Source of the DNA: Antedon mediterranea
Lineage: Eukaryota; Echinodermata; Crinoidea; Comatulida; Antedonidae
DNA: 64,000 nt
Assembly: GCF_964355755.1 (NCBI RefSeq)
Contig: NC_092680.1
Location: forward strand, 14,795,001 to 14,859,000
Reading direction: 5' to 3'
The position numbers and the translations under genes were made by a program. The notes beneath the pieces are model-generated. The model saw nothing but the letters and a program-made list of their open reading frames with translations. It did no database searches and was not told where the DNA came from. Shown here piece by piece: positions 46,690 to 60,600 of the stretch. Numbering within the stretch: position 1 is the first letter of the stretch; the number at the start of each line of letters is the position of its first letter.

Positions 46690-48600
46690 AATAGCATATA
46701 TAAATGTACATTATGTAACATACAGTAACTAACATACAAACTGTATGCTATGTACAGTATGTGAATTGTATTGAAACAATCACAGAGAAGATGAAACAAT
46801 ATATGAACACGGGGAACCTTACAACAGCTTGTATTCACTTTCTAATTAAATAGAGCAAACTGTGTTTCTGAATTATTTTCACAAATGTTATAAGGGGTTA
46901 AAGGTTAACTCTCTAATTTGATTCATAATCAACTTGTGAATACAGTTTTATTCAAACCAGTTTGTTACTTTATTAATCATTTTATATACTTATAACATCT
47001 AAACAGAGTGTACAGTATATAACAGAAACAGCAGTGGGTCAAATCAACATGTAGTTGGCTTATGGCTAAAAGCATTTCATTTATATAGATAAACAATGGT
47101 TATTAATTTAGATTTTTTTAAATTTTTTAATGCGTGTAATTTTAAGACTCTATAAAATGACATTTATTTACATACTAAAACAATGTGTGTTGGTTACACG
47201 AGATAAAATTATGCACTTGTCAATTCTATGACCCACTATATGACCCCCAGGATAGATGCATCATCTGTCCGATGTGCGTCATACCTTATGCATACCATGT
47301 CACAAAATTCATTTACCTTTACATGAAAATGACACCCATTTTAAAATTAGTGACGGACCTTTTAGAGAACATGGACGCACCATGACTGTCCTTTTGTGGT
47401 AAAGTGACAGACATTGATGCACCATTGTTAATTAAACTGCCCCATAATTTATTTTGACCTCCATCTGCACATTTGTGATGTTTTTATGTTTATTGTATTT
47501 TTTTTTTTTAATGTGTGGAAAAAAACAATAAAACAAACAAACAAACGTACCATTTAGGTTTTTTGACACACCCCTGTGTCATTAATTATTTGTAAATGAT
47601 GCACATCTCCCGGAGGTCATACAATCAACAAGTGCATTATACCCATTGGTGCATTTATATGTATAAACCTCTGAACAATCAGCTTATAAAATGGCATTAA
47701 TATTTAACATTAGTAAAACAATTATTAGTTAGAATTTAAACGATCAGAAAAGGCACTTTGAATATTATTAAATTCTAATATTAACAACAATAGCGGGTTA
47801 CTGTATTAAAAAATCACACAAAAACTTATAAGTACTTATAAGTACTATTCTTTGGCAAAAACAGATACCTTTTTTTTTACATTTTTTAACATTAAAGTAC
47901 TGATAACAGAGTTGTGGAAGTGAAGTCAAAGCATACTTGGACATTTGACCATTATTTAAATTTAAGTGGCCACTAAAAAAGCAAGCACTAACTATCCTAG
48001 TTTGTGATGAATATAATGGCAATGTTATTACACTATCTTAAAGACACAAATTTGATTCGATAATGTAAGGAAATGTAATTTATGATAAACAGAAATCAAC
48101 TCAATTATAAACCTACAATGGCAGAATGTGGTGACTGAATTTGATTTTGTACACATTTTTTGAAAAATGTTATATGAAAAAAAATATAATTAAGAATTAT
48201 ATTTAATTTATATTTCAAACCTAAAAGTTATATATTCTAAAAATAAATACGTAAATATTCACTAATAATATTAAAATTAAGAACAATATATTTTATTTAT
48301 AACAGTTCATAAGGTATATAATTGCACTCTATCAAAGAAGGATTAAACTAAACTATTTTGTTTAAACTCATAAAGTATAAATCATTTAAAAAATATCATA
48401 CAGAATGCCACTCTAAAACACATTTTGGCAAGAGATTCTGGCTTTGTACATTATTTACTTGTAAAAATGTTTAAGCCAAGCTTAATACAATTAATACCGC
48501 AGAAAGACTAAAAGCACCATGGACAAACATTGGTATTCAACTTTAAACACTATGAACCATCATATTGGAATTGTAGCATATTTCTTAAGTACTATTCAAT
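46690..48600. other. 3' flank of YTHDC2, AT-rich
   Basis: No further gene was recognised. On the minus strand an AATAAA (48297-48292), about 310 bases after the YTHDC2 stop, is a candidate poly(A) signal. A short block at 47220-47400 and 47560-47660 shares words such as GATGCA, but no clear repeat border was found. Confidence 0.4.
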
Positions 48601-48605
48601 TACGA

Positions 48606-51600
48606 CTAGTAGTCATTACTTGCCCCATAACTAGAAGGATAAAATGGTGTCAAGCTGCTGTAATCTCCTCTACCTTGGGAAGAACGCCCTCTATTAGGTG
48701 AACCATGACCTTGATGATATTGTTGTCTCCCTTGGCCTCGTTTACTACCTGGACTCACTTTGTTCTGCTGCCAATGTGGCCTAAAATTTCTTCTATCTGG
48801 ACTGGTAATGCATTGACCGGGGAAAACAGATGTTTTTAAAGTGAGTATGGATGCCTCCTCTTCTGCTCCTTGACATGTTGGTACATTAACCCATGTCTTT
48901 AGTAAGTTCTCTCCAACACTTGGCTCAATTTCCTTAACATAAAAAAACATATTTTGTATATCAACATAATCAAATATAATATATTTTCCACCATAAATAG
49001 TTATTCGCTTCTTGGTGGATAACTCCTTGTGATTGTATGAGATCATCAACTTTTTTTTTTTCTGTATTATTCTTTTTTTCCACCCTATTTTTGTGCATCT
49101 TGTTTCCCTAAAACGTGTAAACATAACATTTCATAACTTTGTCAACATTTACATGAAGTTGTGCGAGATTTTATGAATTTCAATGATTGATCATAGATTA
49201 AAAACCAAAAGTAATTTTGTATTAACACTTACTGAAATTTAATTCATATCAAGGGACTAAAAATGGCATGTTTCACACAAAGTTACACGCGCACCAACTC
49301 TTCAAAGTTCAAATCTAGTTTGTATTTGAATATGGTATTGATGTAATGGCACAATGTCTACATATTATTAGTAAACTATAGTAATACTATAATATGACAG
49401 TGAATTATACTGAGCAGAATATTCTATACACCATTGCACATGATACAGAAGTCTACTTACCTGGCCATCTCTACTGACTTGTACTTTCTTATTTTCATTC
49501 CATGGATTCACAAAGTGCTGAGTTATTTTGTAAGGCATATTTGATCTGACAAAAACAAAATTAATTTAGTAGATATCTTTTAGAAATAACTAACAAATTC
49601 AAACACATACATTTGTTAAACAACACAACAATGATATTTTAAACCTACTAGTGTATTCCGTTTTTAGAAGTATTTAATATATTGTTTTAGAATGTCAAGA
49701 GAAATTTGATGCTCGAAAGTACACTGTTTTTTTTATAGTGAGCAGGTAAACTCCAGCCTGCCTGGACTAATAACTATATGAGATAATAACAACTTTTAAT
49801 CTGTATTGAAATATAATTTAAATAATTTTTATAAAGAAGATGTTAGTTATGTTATTATACTGTAATTTTTTATCCTAAATTATATAATTATATATTCTAG
49901 GTTATTTTATTTTTTTAGTAATGTGTTTTGTTGTGGGTCCCTACGAGACAAGTTTTTAACTTCTAGAAGAGATCCATGATAATAATGACTACCAATTACT
50001 GCTTTATCTATGTTCACTTTAATATCTTTTTTCTATTTTGTATATATTCATTCATTATTATCTAAATAAATATTATCTGAATTATCTGAATATAGTACAT
50101 AAGCAAGTCTGCTGCTTCTAGCTTTATGGTTGTCATGTTTGTTTATAAATATGACACCCTTTACTTTATACTACAATTACAAAATGCTCGCTAGTTACCT
50201 TTTGATCCATTTAACCTTTAAAGAGCTACCACCTCTTGGGTTTGTACTCGTATCTGAAATCATCCTCGCATAGCCCTGGAAATTCCCAGAGTTATGGGAC
50301 AGGAAAACTAAGTAAACTGAGTTGCATGACTACAAAAAAGAATGTAATGTTTCATGTTAATAGCCATGGATAATTTGGGAGATAAGAAAAGTAAACATGA
50401 TTGAAAATGGAAACCATTTTAGAAAGAGAGAGAGTAATATGGCATAATAGTGACGATATTGGACTAGTGTGTGAGAGTTATGGGTCATTTTTTGCAGCTA
50501 GTAATCAGTAGTCCAGTTGGGTCTTGACCTTACCAGGTACACGTTTGTACACCTGAGTGGAGAGAGGCAAACGTAAGTAAAATATCTTGCCAAAAGATAC
50601 AAGCAATGCAACAAGCAATGTGACAAGCATTGGATTCGAACCCATCCAACCTCACAATCAGTAATCAAACGTCCAACACACTGCGCCACATGCACTTACT
50701 TAATGAAATAAATTGTAATACTTACAGAATAAGCTGCACTTAATTTCCTTTCATTAGCACCAGTTACAGTCCATTCACCATCATCAACAGAAGCATCAAA
50801 GAATTTATCATGGGGTGCTTTCATTACAAAGTACTTGGCAGGGCCCTCAGTGTCTGCTTGTTTTGGAGAATCAGCAACCTGTTCTCGTCTTGTGAAAGGT
50901 GTTTGACCCGCTGTTGGGGAACTCATTCCTGTTACACCTCGAGAACCGTTGTGATAGTTGGAGGAATCTGTATGTGAAAACTTAGGCGAGGTCCATCGCC
51001 CACCATCATTCTTTGGTCCTTTAAAAAAATATAAATATAAATTATTAAAAGACTCTAAAACAAATTACTCAATTAAATGGAAAATTATAAAGAAATGCAA
51101 ACCTTACTCAAATATTAACAAAAGATGTAATTTATGTATATATGAAAAGTATGTTATTATATGTCAACCAGAGCTATGCTCACTGAACCGTAAGAACGAG
51201 TTAGTCTCTACTTGTAGACATAGGAAAAAATTCTTACTAAATTGCAGATCCAAACAGTTTATCTAAAACAATAGGCTATTGTATACGACTTCCCGATGAC
51301 TCACTTCTATTAAGCACTATGAGACAACTGTGTCACTTATGTTTTATATTTCACCTGAAGAGTGCGGCCAGCTACATGCTGGTCGTACGAAACAAATTTG
51401 TAGTGATTAAAACAATGAAGTAACCAAGTTTTCTGCTGTTATTTTATTTATTTATGCTCTACCTTGGTATTGAGCACTCTATCCAAACGGTCTGAAAATC
51501 TCAACTTAAATATAAATTATATGTTTTCTCAATGCAAATAAAAACATTACAGTTTACTGTTTGCTGTTGCATTTTACTTCAGAAAAATTATATATTAAAA

Positions 51601-54600
51601 TGTTAACATTAGAAAAATATACATAAATAATAATACCTTCAAAATACTTTTAAAACATTCATATAGTAAGTAATTAATACCATTGAGATATCTATTTTGT
51701 CACTTGCTGGCAGATTTTTAAATTTCTCTTTCAGATAAATGAAAAAAAAAATTATATGTAAAAGCACTTTATGCAATGGGTTAAGAACTAAAATGCCTTA
51801 CTGAAGTCACGTCGATGATCTCTAGGTGGTGTCATGCTTTTCTGGCCATGGTCTTGGGATCCAAAACGGCTGTTAATGTTTCTTGCTGGTGGACTGTTCA
51901 TAGTATCGGCAGCTAAATAACATAGCACAGGTAAAAATGAGTATTTCTTAACATCTTTAGAAGTTTCTAAAATTGTCCACTTTTCCAAATACAATTAATC
52001 AGCAATCAAACTGATTTTTTAGGCCTTTGCATACAAACATACTATACACGAAAAAACAACATAAGAAAGACAATATAACATGATGGCACGCACTACCCAC
52101 CCATTGGTTTAGGTCTTTGTCCTATTCCAACTGGTTGCTGTAAGGCAGACATCTGCTCTTCATTGCTTAAAACTTGAATAACCGATCTTAGGACAGCCTG
52201 AGAAAAAATAATTTAAGTAAACAACTACCACAAAAACATTTTGCAAATAGCTACCCATTGTGTGAAAACATACAGACATATTGTGTGAAAACATTCTGCA
52301 AGTAGCTACCCATTGTGTGAAAACAATCTGCAAATAGCTACTTATTGTGTGAAAACATTCTGCAAATAGCTACCCATTGTGTGAAAACATTCTGTAAATA
52401 GCTACCCATTGTGTGAAAACATTCTGCAAATAGCTACCCATTGTGTGAAAACATTCTGCAAATAGCTACCCATTGTGTGAAAACATTCTGCAAATAGCTA
52501 CCCATTGTGTGAAAACATTCTGCAAATAGCTACCCATTGTGTGAAAACATTCTGCAAATAGCTACCCATTGTGTGAAAACATTCTGCAAATAGCTACCCA
52601 TTGTGTGAAAACATTCTGCAAATAGCTACCCATTGTGTGAAAACATTCTGCAAATAGCTACCCATTGTGTGAAAACATTCTGCAAATAGCTACCCATTGT
52701 GTGAAAACATTCTGCAAATAGCTACCCATTGAAAACATTCTGTAAATAGCTACCCATTGTGTGAAAACATTCTGCAAATAGCTACCAATTGTGTGAAAAC
52801 ATTCTGCAAATAGCTACCCATTGTGTGAAAACATTCTGCAAATAGTTACCCATTGTGTGAAAACATTCTGCAAATAGCTACCCATTGTGTGAAAACATTA
52901 GCTACTCATTGTGTGAAAACATACAATTGCAACAGTAAACTCAGTCTACACTAATTTGACAAAAAAAAGTGTGACCAAATATGGTAATGAAATGACATCA
53001 TCGTGTCAATATATTGGCACATTACAGTACACATAGAGAAAATTAGTAGTGATCCCTTCAAAATTATATTTAGAGACCTTACTGCAAAAAGTCTATTTAG
53101 TTTCAAATAAAAGAAAACAATAAATAACAAGAACAAAATAATGTAATACCTCATCTGCCTGTGACCATGGTTTGGCTGGTGCTCTCATTCGACGGATAAA
53201 TAAAGAATGCCACTTTTGCCTTAATTGAAATGTAAGACTAGCAACCTATAGAGAGAAAAAAAATGTTTTTCATTCAAACACAACTAAAACAAACTTTATA
53301 GATATAAATCAATGAAAATATATAAGTACAAACACATATACCAACAAACATTCTGACTCTTAAAGATGCCAATGGGTGAAATGTAGGGAATCAGACGATC
53401 ACCGCAATGTAGTCGATCAATCTACACATTCATGAATCATTTTGTATATTTATGGATGCGCTTATACCTCAGGGTGCACTTACACTCCAGTCAGTTAAGA
53501 TTTAAGTATGTATTTTGAAATCAAATTTGTATAAAATGACTAACCTCTGGATCAGCATTGAGTGAAATCCAGTTGTCCATCTTGATATGTGATTTAGTGA
53601 TGTCTTCAGGCTCCTCTTCTCCTTCACTGCTACTCAGATTGCCACCACTTGGCTGCATACTGTTCATCTTGGCTTGCACAAATGCATCATGTGGGAGACG
53701 TGCAGGCCCAGCAAATAAAGCAATTGTGATGGGTGTTATTAGTGATAGACATCGTACACTTGTCAGGTGGTGAACGCTAAAATGACAAAATATTGGTTAA
53801 TACCTTTATAGATTGGGATCTCTCAGAATATTAGGACCCATTTTGTAGAATTTGCTAGAGAATGAAAAATCCCTTTTAGGTAATTTGCTTTTCTTTTTAG
53901 TAATTCATAATGCTATAATTATATACGTTTTGCATGTTTAAGATTTAGCAACATCTTTTTGCCATTTAGATAGTAGGCACCAGTGTTATTTACATTTGTT
54001 ATTCATATTAGTTAGTTACAACTTAAACTGTAAAGCATCTTTGGGATGTAGAGAGTAAACCATGATACCATTGTTATTCATTTTTTTTTGTTCTACATGA
54101 ACATAAATTAGTTTTGGCAGATTCTAGGTCCAGGCGATGGTCATCAACACAATATGTTGTAGGTTGTAGGTTGCCGCAAATCAAAACACTCATGTGGGTA
54201 CAGGTCAGCTAAATATTTGAGAGGATTTATCAAACTTTATATGTGACAAGAAATGTGATGTGCTCATATATGGAAATGTTGATGTCATATCACTACCATA
54301 TTTGGACATATCACTACAATATTTGGGCACATCACAGTTTTTTTAAAACTAGTTTGGATAGTGTAGACAGAGCTTAAGGAGTCTGTACAGAAGAATTCCC
54401 AATAGGTCTTACCGAGTCAATTCCTCGTACATAAGCCAGTCTGTTGGCAAAGAGCGCACGACATCTTTATCTTGGGCAGCACGATTTTTGGCACCAGTAG
54501 GATCCACAAGAGTACATGATGGATGAAATCGAACATTTGATTCTCTCCTAAATATTTCAAAAATAATATTTTTAACTATCAATTTGGATAGAGCACATTA

Positions 54601-57600
54601 TAGGTACCCTTATATCAGTCAGTTAGAATTTGTTCATTTAAGAAAAGCACATAAATGCTGATATAATATGAAAATGGTAACATGCGTATGTATGTAAAAA
54701 ATATACTGATAAAACTTCCATATCATGTTTATATTTTAAACATTTCTATGAGTCAAATCAATATTTGAATTATGTACAATATTTTAATGTAATATTACAG
54801 ACAGTTCAAAGGTCAAAACTGACCAAACTGTTAAAGTAAAACAAATGGACTCACTGAGTTGTCATGACCATCTTTTCTCTATCAATTCTAATGATGTTGG
54901 GGTACATGCCAGCACACATTGATGACTTCACCACAGCCCAGTTCTCAGAGTTAGAATTCAGATCTCGGATATCTCCCGGACCTCTTGCTCTTACAAACCC
55001 AGATGCTCGCAACTGGCCTAAAAGTTGTGTTCTGAAATGAATTTTATTAATAATTATCAGCAAAATGAAGGGCGGCTCTAAGCGCTGAACAATCAACAGA
55101 AAGCAAAATATTAATGATGAAAGTGCTAATTAAAAAGATGGGATTTGAGGAGTTGTTGTAGTTGAATGTGGCGAGTGATTTAGCATTCTTGATTGAGTTT
55201 GAAAGGAATTCCCAAAGAACAGCAGTTGACCAGGAAAAGGCACATTGTCCATAATATTTCTTTGAAGGCCGTGTAGGTAAGTCTGAGTAAAACCTCTAAT
55301 GATTTTTTTATTCACAGAACCCAAAATCTCTCTAAAAGACCTTTTTTCATTTAATAAGTAATAATAATGTGTTTTATAAATTCCAATCAACCAGTTTATA
55401 TTTACCTCATTCCAACTATCATATCCATTGTAGCTTGTGACAAAAAGTTTCTTTCACAAAACTGTTTATCCCAACCATCACTTTTGGCTCGCTGCCATGC
55501 CTAATATGTAAAATAATAAACTATTAACATATTTATACAAGTTAATGAATATTAGGAATAATTTATTATTCTGCAGAAAAGTTAGGTTCAGTTTGGTCTT
55601 TTTGTCCTTTTCTTGTCCTATTACATGTCATTCAGTTGCACTAGGATTTTACTTATTACAGTAGAACCTTCATTTTACGTACGGTACGGAACTGAAAGAT
55701 GTACACAGGTTGACCTTAAATTGACCCCAAGTAGCTAAAAAGGTTGCTGTGTTTGCCTACTTTACTTACAGTCTGCAGCTGTCACTAGCTAGGCCTAGCC
55801 TACTAGAAAAGGACATTTTAAATAATGTGTTTAAGTTTAAATAATGTGTTATAAATAAAAAAATAACTTGTATTTTTAATCAATAAAAATAGTAGAGGGA
55901 ATGCATGTGTTTCACTTGTCTCTCACAGCCATGTAGCTTTGTGGTTTGTTGTTGTTAAATTGCGCACTCAATGTAAGAAAATAACACTAGTTATGTACTA
56001 CATTACTAAAAATGATGACGTCATATTTTGCGTACGTAAAATCAGGGTCCATAAAACAAAGGTTCAACTGTACTAATTGATTCTGTTAACTAACCTGGAA
56101 CACCCTTAAATAACTCATGTGATCACTAAATGTGTTTGCCGCATATTTCTTCCTCACATTTTGGGCAGCACGCTTGTTGGACGGATCCATAGGTAAGATA
56201 ACTGAAAAACAAATAACAGAACCAACGGTTGGTAATTATTATGAACTATTATAACACACATGATTTAATTACGCATTACGTGTAATTTGGATAAGATATG
56301 TCAACAGATTATTGCACAATAGATTCTCACAATAATTAATCATGTATGATGTGAATAGAAATTTAAAAAAAGATGTCAAACTTACATGGATCTCTGTAGG
56401 CCAAAGAACAGACAATTGTTAGGATAGGATCCAGACACTTGAAGACAATTGAATAAAGTACCATCTTGCCCAGTGTGGGCTCAATGGGAAGGTCAGCAAG
56501 GTGATGTCCAAGCTCTGTTAGGTCTTCCCAGTTGTCCATTGCATCAACATCCTAATAAATTTTAAGAGAAAATGGCACTTTAAACAATTTTATTAAAAAA
56601 AATTATTTTTATTTTGGGAAACAAAATCGTTTTTTACTTAATTATGTAAATTAATTTATTTTGATGGTATCAATGAAAAAATAGTTTGTTTTTTTTTAGA
56701 ATATTTTGTTCACCTTCATCAGTCATAAAGTGTAACTGATTATGCATACTATTGTTGGTTTAAAAAAAGACATAAATTCTGTATTTTAAAATAAAGGAAA
56801 CTTGGATTAGGTCCTCTACGGATCCACAGCAGCCAAAGTGGAGCATGTATACAACATGTCCGTCTGCATAATTTTAAAAAATGGTTTCGTCCATAAATTT
56901 CAGACATTCGTATACAAGTTGAAATTGTCAACGCCCACAACAGCATAATGAGTTATATTACTGAATATGTAGTGAGAGGCAGAAATAAAAAAAAAAACGC
57001 AGGTACACAAGTATACAAGTTGAAATTGTCAACGCCCACAACAGCATATTGAGTTATATTACCGAATATGTAGTGAGAGGCAGAAATAAAAAAAAAACGC
57101 AGGTACACAAGTATACAAGTTGAAATTGTCAACGCCCACAACAGCATATTGAGTTATATTACCGAATATGTAGTGAGAGGCAGAAATAAAAAAAAAAAAC
57201 GCAGGTACACAAGTATACAAGTTGAAATTGTCAGTACCCACAACATCATATTGAGTTATATTACTATGTAGTGACCGACAGAAATAAAAAAAAAAACGCA
57301 AGTACACAAAAGCAGGAATAGACTGGATTTCATTTTTTATAAAGAAGCAGTAACATTACAAGAACTGAATGTCAGTAATAATATATTGTTGAAATATACT
57401 ATACCTTTAACAGCTGAATAGAATTCTTGATTGTAAGAAAGTTAGGTGGTTCAGGTGCTTTACTAAGGAAGTCCGCTATTGGTGTGTTTACAGGAGCCAG
57501 CATCTTACTGTGCAGACACAGCTCGTGTAGTGGTACACGCAACAGTTCAGGAGTCTGGAACTCTTGTAAGCTCTTAAAACGTACTCGACTTAGGAGGTGA

Positions 57601-60600
57601 AAGCACATACCAGGCCTGCAACGACCAGCTCTGTAGGTAAAGTATCAAATGGAGTTATGATTCGGCAATGTTTCTGTAAGACAAGATTCATTTCTACAAA
57701 TCTGTACAGTTTTGTTACATTTATTAATGTGCAGTAATGTAAGTTGACAGTTAAAACACTTATAAAGTTTACATCTTATTTTAAGCTAATTAAATACACA
57801 AGTTCACACGACACTAAACATTCTATTGACTTTTAATACACTTTTTTAACTCTTTCAATTTTTAATTATTCAATGTTTATAAAATATCATGAATTAATTT
57901 AATTATCATTAGCACAAGAGAAACTATTTACACAGAAATCATATCATGATCTATAATTATGTTAAATCAATGCTGATAGGTTGGTTCTATCTTTATTGAC
58001 CCCTCATTAGCATAATATATCCTTTCATGATTTCTTTGTCAACGGTTTCTCTTTATTTATATTCAAGATAAAAGATCACAATAATTAAATCACCCTTATA
58101 CAATACAATGTTTATATGTATGAGAGTTATTAGTGCAAGTCTTACCTTCCCTTTCGTTGAATGGCGCTTGATCTTGAAATCCAATTGCTTTTTAAAGCTG
58201 ACACAGATGTAAGTGAATCAAAACATTTCTATACAGAGAAAATATTAAGAACTTAACATTACAGTTCAATGTTTGTAGAGAAAATGGAAAGTACAGGATG
58301 TGTAACTTTATATGCTTCTTTTCTTTATGTTATGTTTTCACTTGTCACGTCTTAGTTAATCATGTTGGGTGGAGGATACAAATGCTATATAAATTTCATA
58401 AATTCCATTTAGTATTATTTTTGTTGTGGAAGATTGAATCAAATTGTATTTAAACTACTGTATAACTAAATTTACAACAATAATTAATTAATTGTACTGG
58501 CAGTACTGGGATGAAATAAAGTATCAGAATCGTATCACTATTGACATTATGTTGAGAAACAAGAGTGGTTCCAGTGGGGTGGCCAGGGTTTCCAGTCTGG
58601 GAACGTTTTGCACATTCTCCAGCGTTATGCAGCAGAAACAGGCCCTAAGTGATATAATAACTGAAGAAGAGTTATTTAAACATTAATTTTTTTTTTTTAC
58701 CTCTTTGACTTTTCCTGAATCAATAACGAACACAACATCACTGATGGTCACACTTGTTTCGGCAATGTTTGTGGAAAGAATCTGAATACAAATTTCCATT
58801 ATATTTTAGTTTACAATAAAATATTATATTATATTATCTTCTGTATATATACCTCCAAATTGATATGGGATAGCCTAAACATGTAAATGTCTTATGGAAT
58901 TACTTGTTGGAAAGAGTTCAATGATTTCCAAGTTGATACATTTCGGACTTTCATCATAGACCACAAATGTTAAGATTGCAGACAGAGTGTTTGTTTAATA
59001 TTGAACTTACTATTTTCCTGATTCCATGTGGTGCAATTCTAAACACTTTCTTCTGATCATTACTCTGCATGTTAGAGTGCAGAGTGTAAATGTAGAACCT
59101 GTCTGTATTGCCAAATGTTGAATCAGACAAAAGCCGGTCTCTTAGACTGACAATGTCGGTGTAACCCGGTAAGAATACCAGAATTGAACCTACAGATGAA
59201 CAATATTGAAAATACAAATGAATATTTAATAAACATGTTAAGCTCTGTCTACACCTCAAACTGTGTGATGTGCCCAAATATAGTAGTGATGTGACATCAT
59301 CGTGTCCATATATGGGCAAATCACATTTTTTGACACATAAAGCTTGATATAGACAAAGCAATTTGTAGGATTCTCATGGTACCAAGGTTTGAAATCCTTC
59401 TGTCTAAAAGTGTCCACAACAATTTATCATGGGAAAAAAAAACTAATTATGTTAAAGACAATGTCCTGCCTGGTTTTAAACATTATAATTTAATCTTTCC
59501 TTAAAAAACAATTACTTTTCACCAGATGATTGGAACCTACCTTCCTGGGAATTCCTAACAATATATTGTAGTAGACTGATTATGAGATCAACATCGACTT
59601 TATTATCATCAAAGCTATGGTGATATGCCTCTAATAGTTCTTTATCCTCTAGGCTTATGTCGTTACTTTGCTTCACCAGATCAACACCTGTGTTACATGA
59701 ACTCTGTATTGCAGCACTGTAACAAAGAAAATCAAAAGTATATTTTGGTATTTTGATGATGAAGATAACAGTGAAGCTATATAAAATGTAAATAGGGAAT
59801 TAAATTAAATTAGCTGTACTAAGCCTCGGCAATATGTAGTAGGGTGGTCAGTTCCTTTCCATGCTGCCTTATCCTTCCTAGTATTTTCAACCTGGTACTC
59901 ATTTACAGACTGGATAAATTAAATCAAAATCATGCCTGGCTACAAAAAAATTGCTACCACACAGTTCACAATTCCAATATATTGTTTTATTTATCAAACA
60001 ACAGTATATAATTATTATTGTTATATTTTACTCACATATGTGCTTCAATAATATCAACTGCTTCAGGTTGATTCATTTTCTTTGCCCAGTCCATAGCAGT
60101 CCTAAAAATAATCAGTAAAACAATTCAATGAAATAGTATACACAATAGCACTCAATTTTCACGAATACGAAACTTTAATTACCGGTTTTTGTTTTACAAC
60201 ATATCTACTTATTATTTAAGTTATTCATCGTAAATCACTGACGAATGCTAGGCTGAGAAGCTAGCCATTAAAAAAGGCAGTGATTCATCGTAAATCACTG
60301 ACGAATGCTAGGCTGAGAAACTAGCCATTAAAAAAGGCAGTTATTCATCGTAAATCACTGACGAATGCTAGGCTGAGAAGCTAGCCATTAAAAAAGGCAG
60401 TTATTCATCGTAAATCACTGACGAATGCTAGGCTGAGAAGCTAGCCATTAAAAAAGGCAGTGCTCCAACTTTAGACAAAGTTATGGACACGTTGACTTCC
60501 CAATGCGCTCAGTCAACAATGTTGCGTGGCAAAAATTCTAAAAACATTTACAGAAAGCTGAACATATTAGAGTGTTAATTTTCACCATTAAATATTACTT

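Larger units (their letters stand above)
53545..56551 (-). other. HA2/winged-helix and OB region of YTHDC2
   Basis: Exons 11-16 carry LTELGHHLADLPIEPTLGKM, VFKCLDPILTIVCSLAYRDP, PMDPSNKRAA, QFCERNFLSQATMDMI, GFVRARG, VRFHPSCTLVDP and WLMYEELTR, the usual sequence order after the helicase core of DEAH proteins. The last exon ends in an acidic, Ser-rich linker (GGNLSSSEGEEEPED). Confidence 0.85.

Noticed and set aside
50490-50698. A tRNA gene
   Set aside because: A and B boxes are good but no cloverleaf forms and a SINE body follows.
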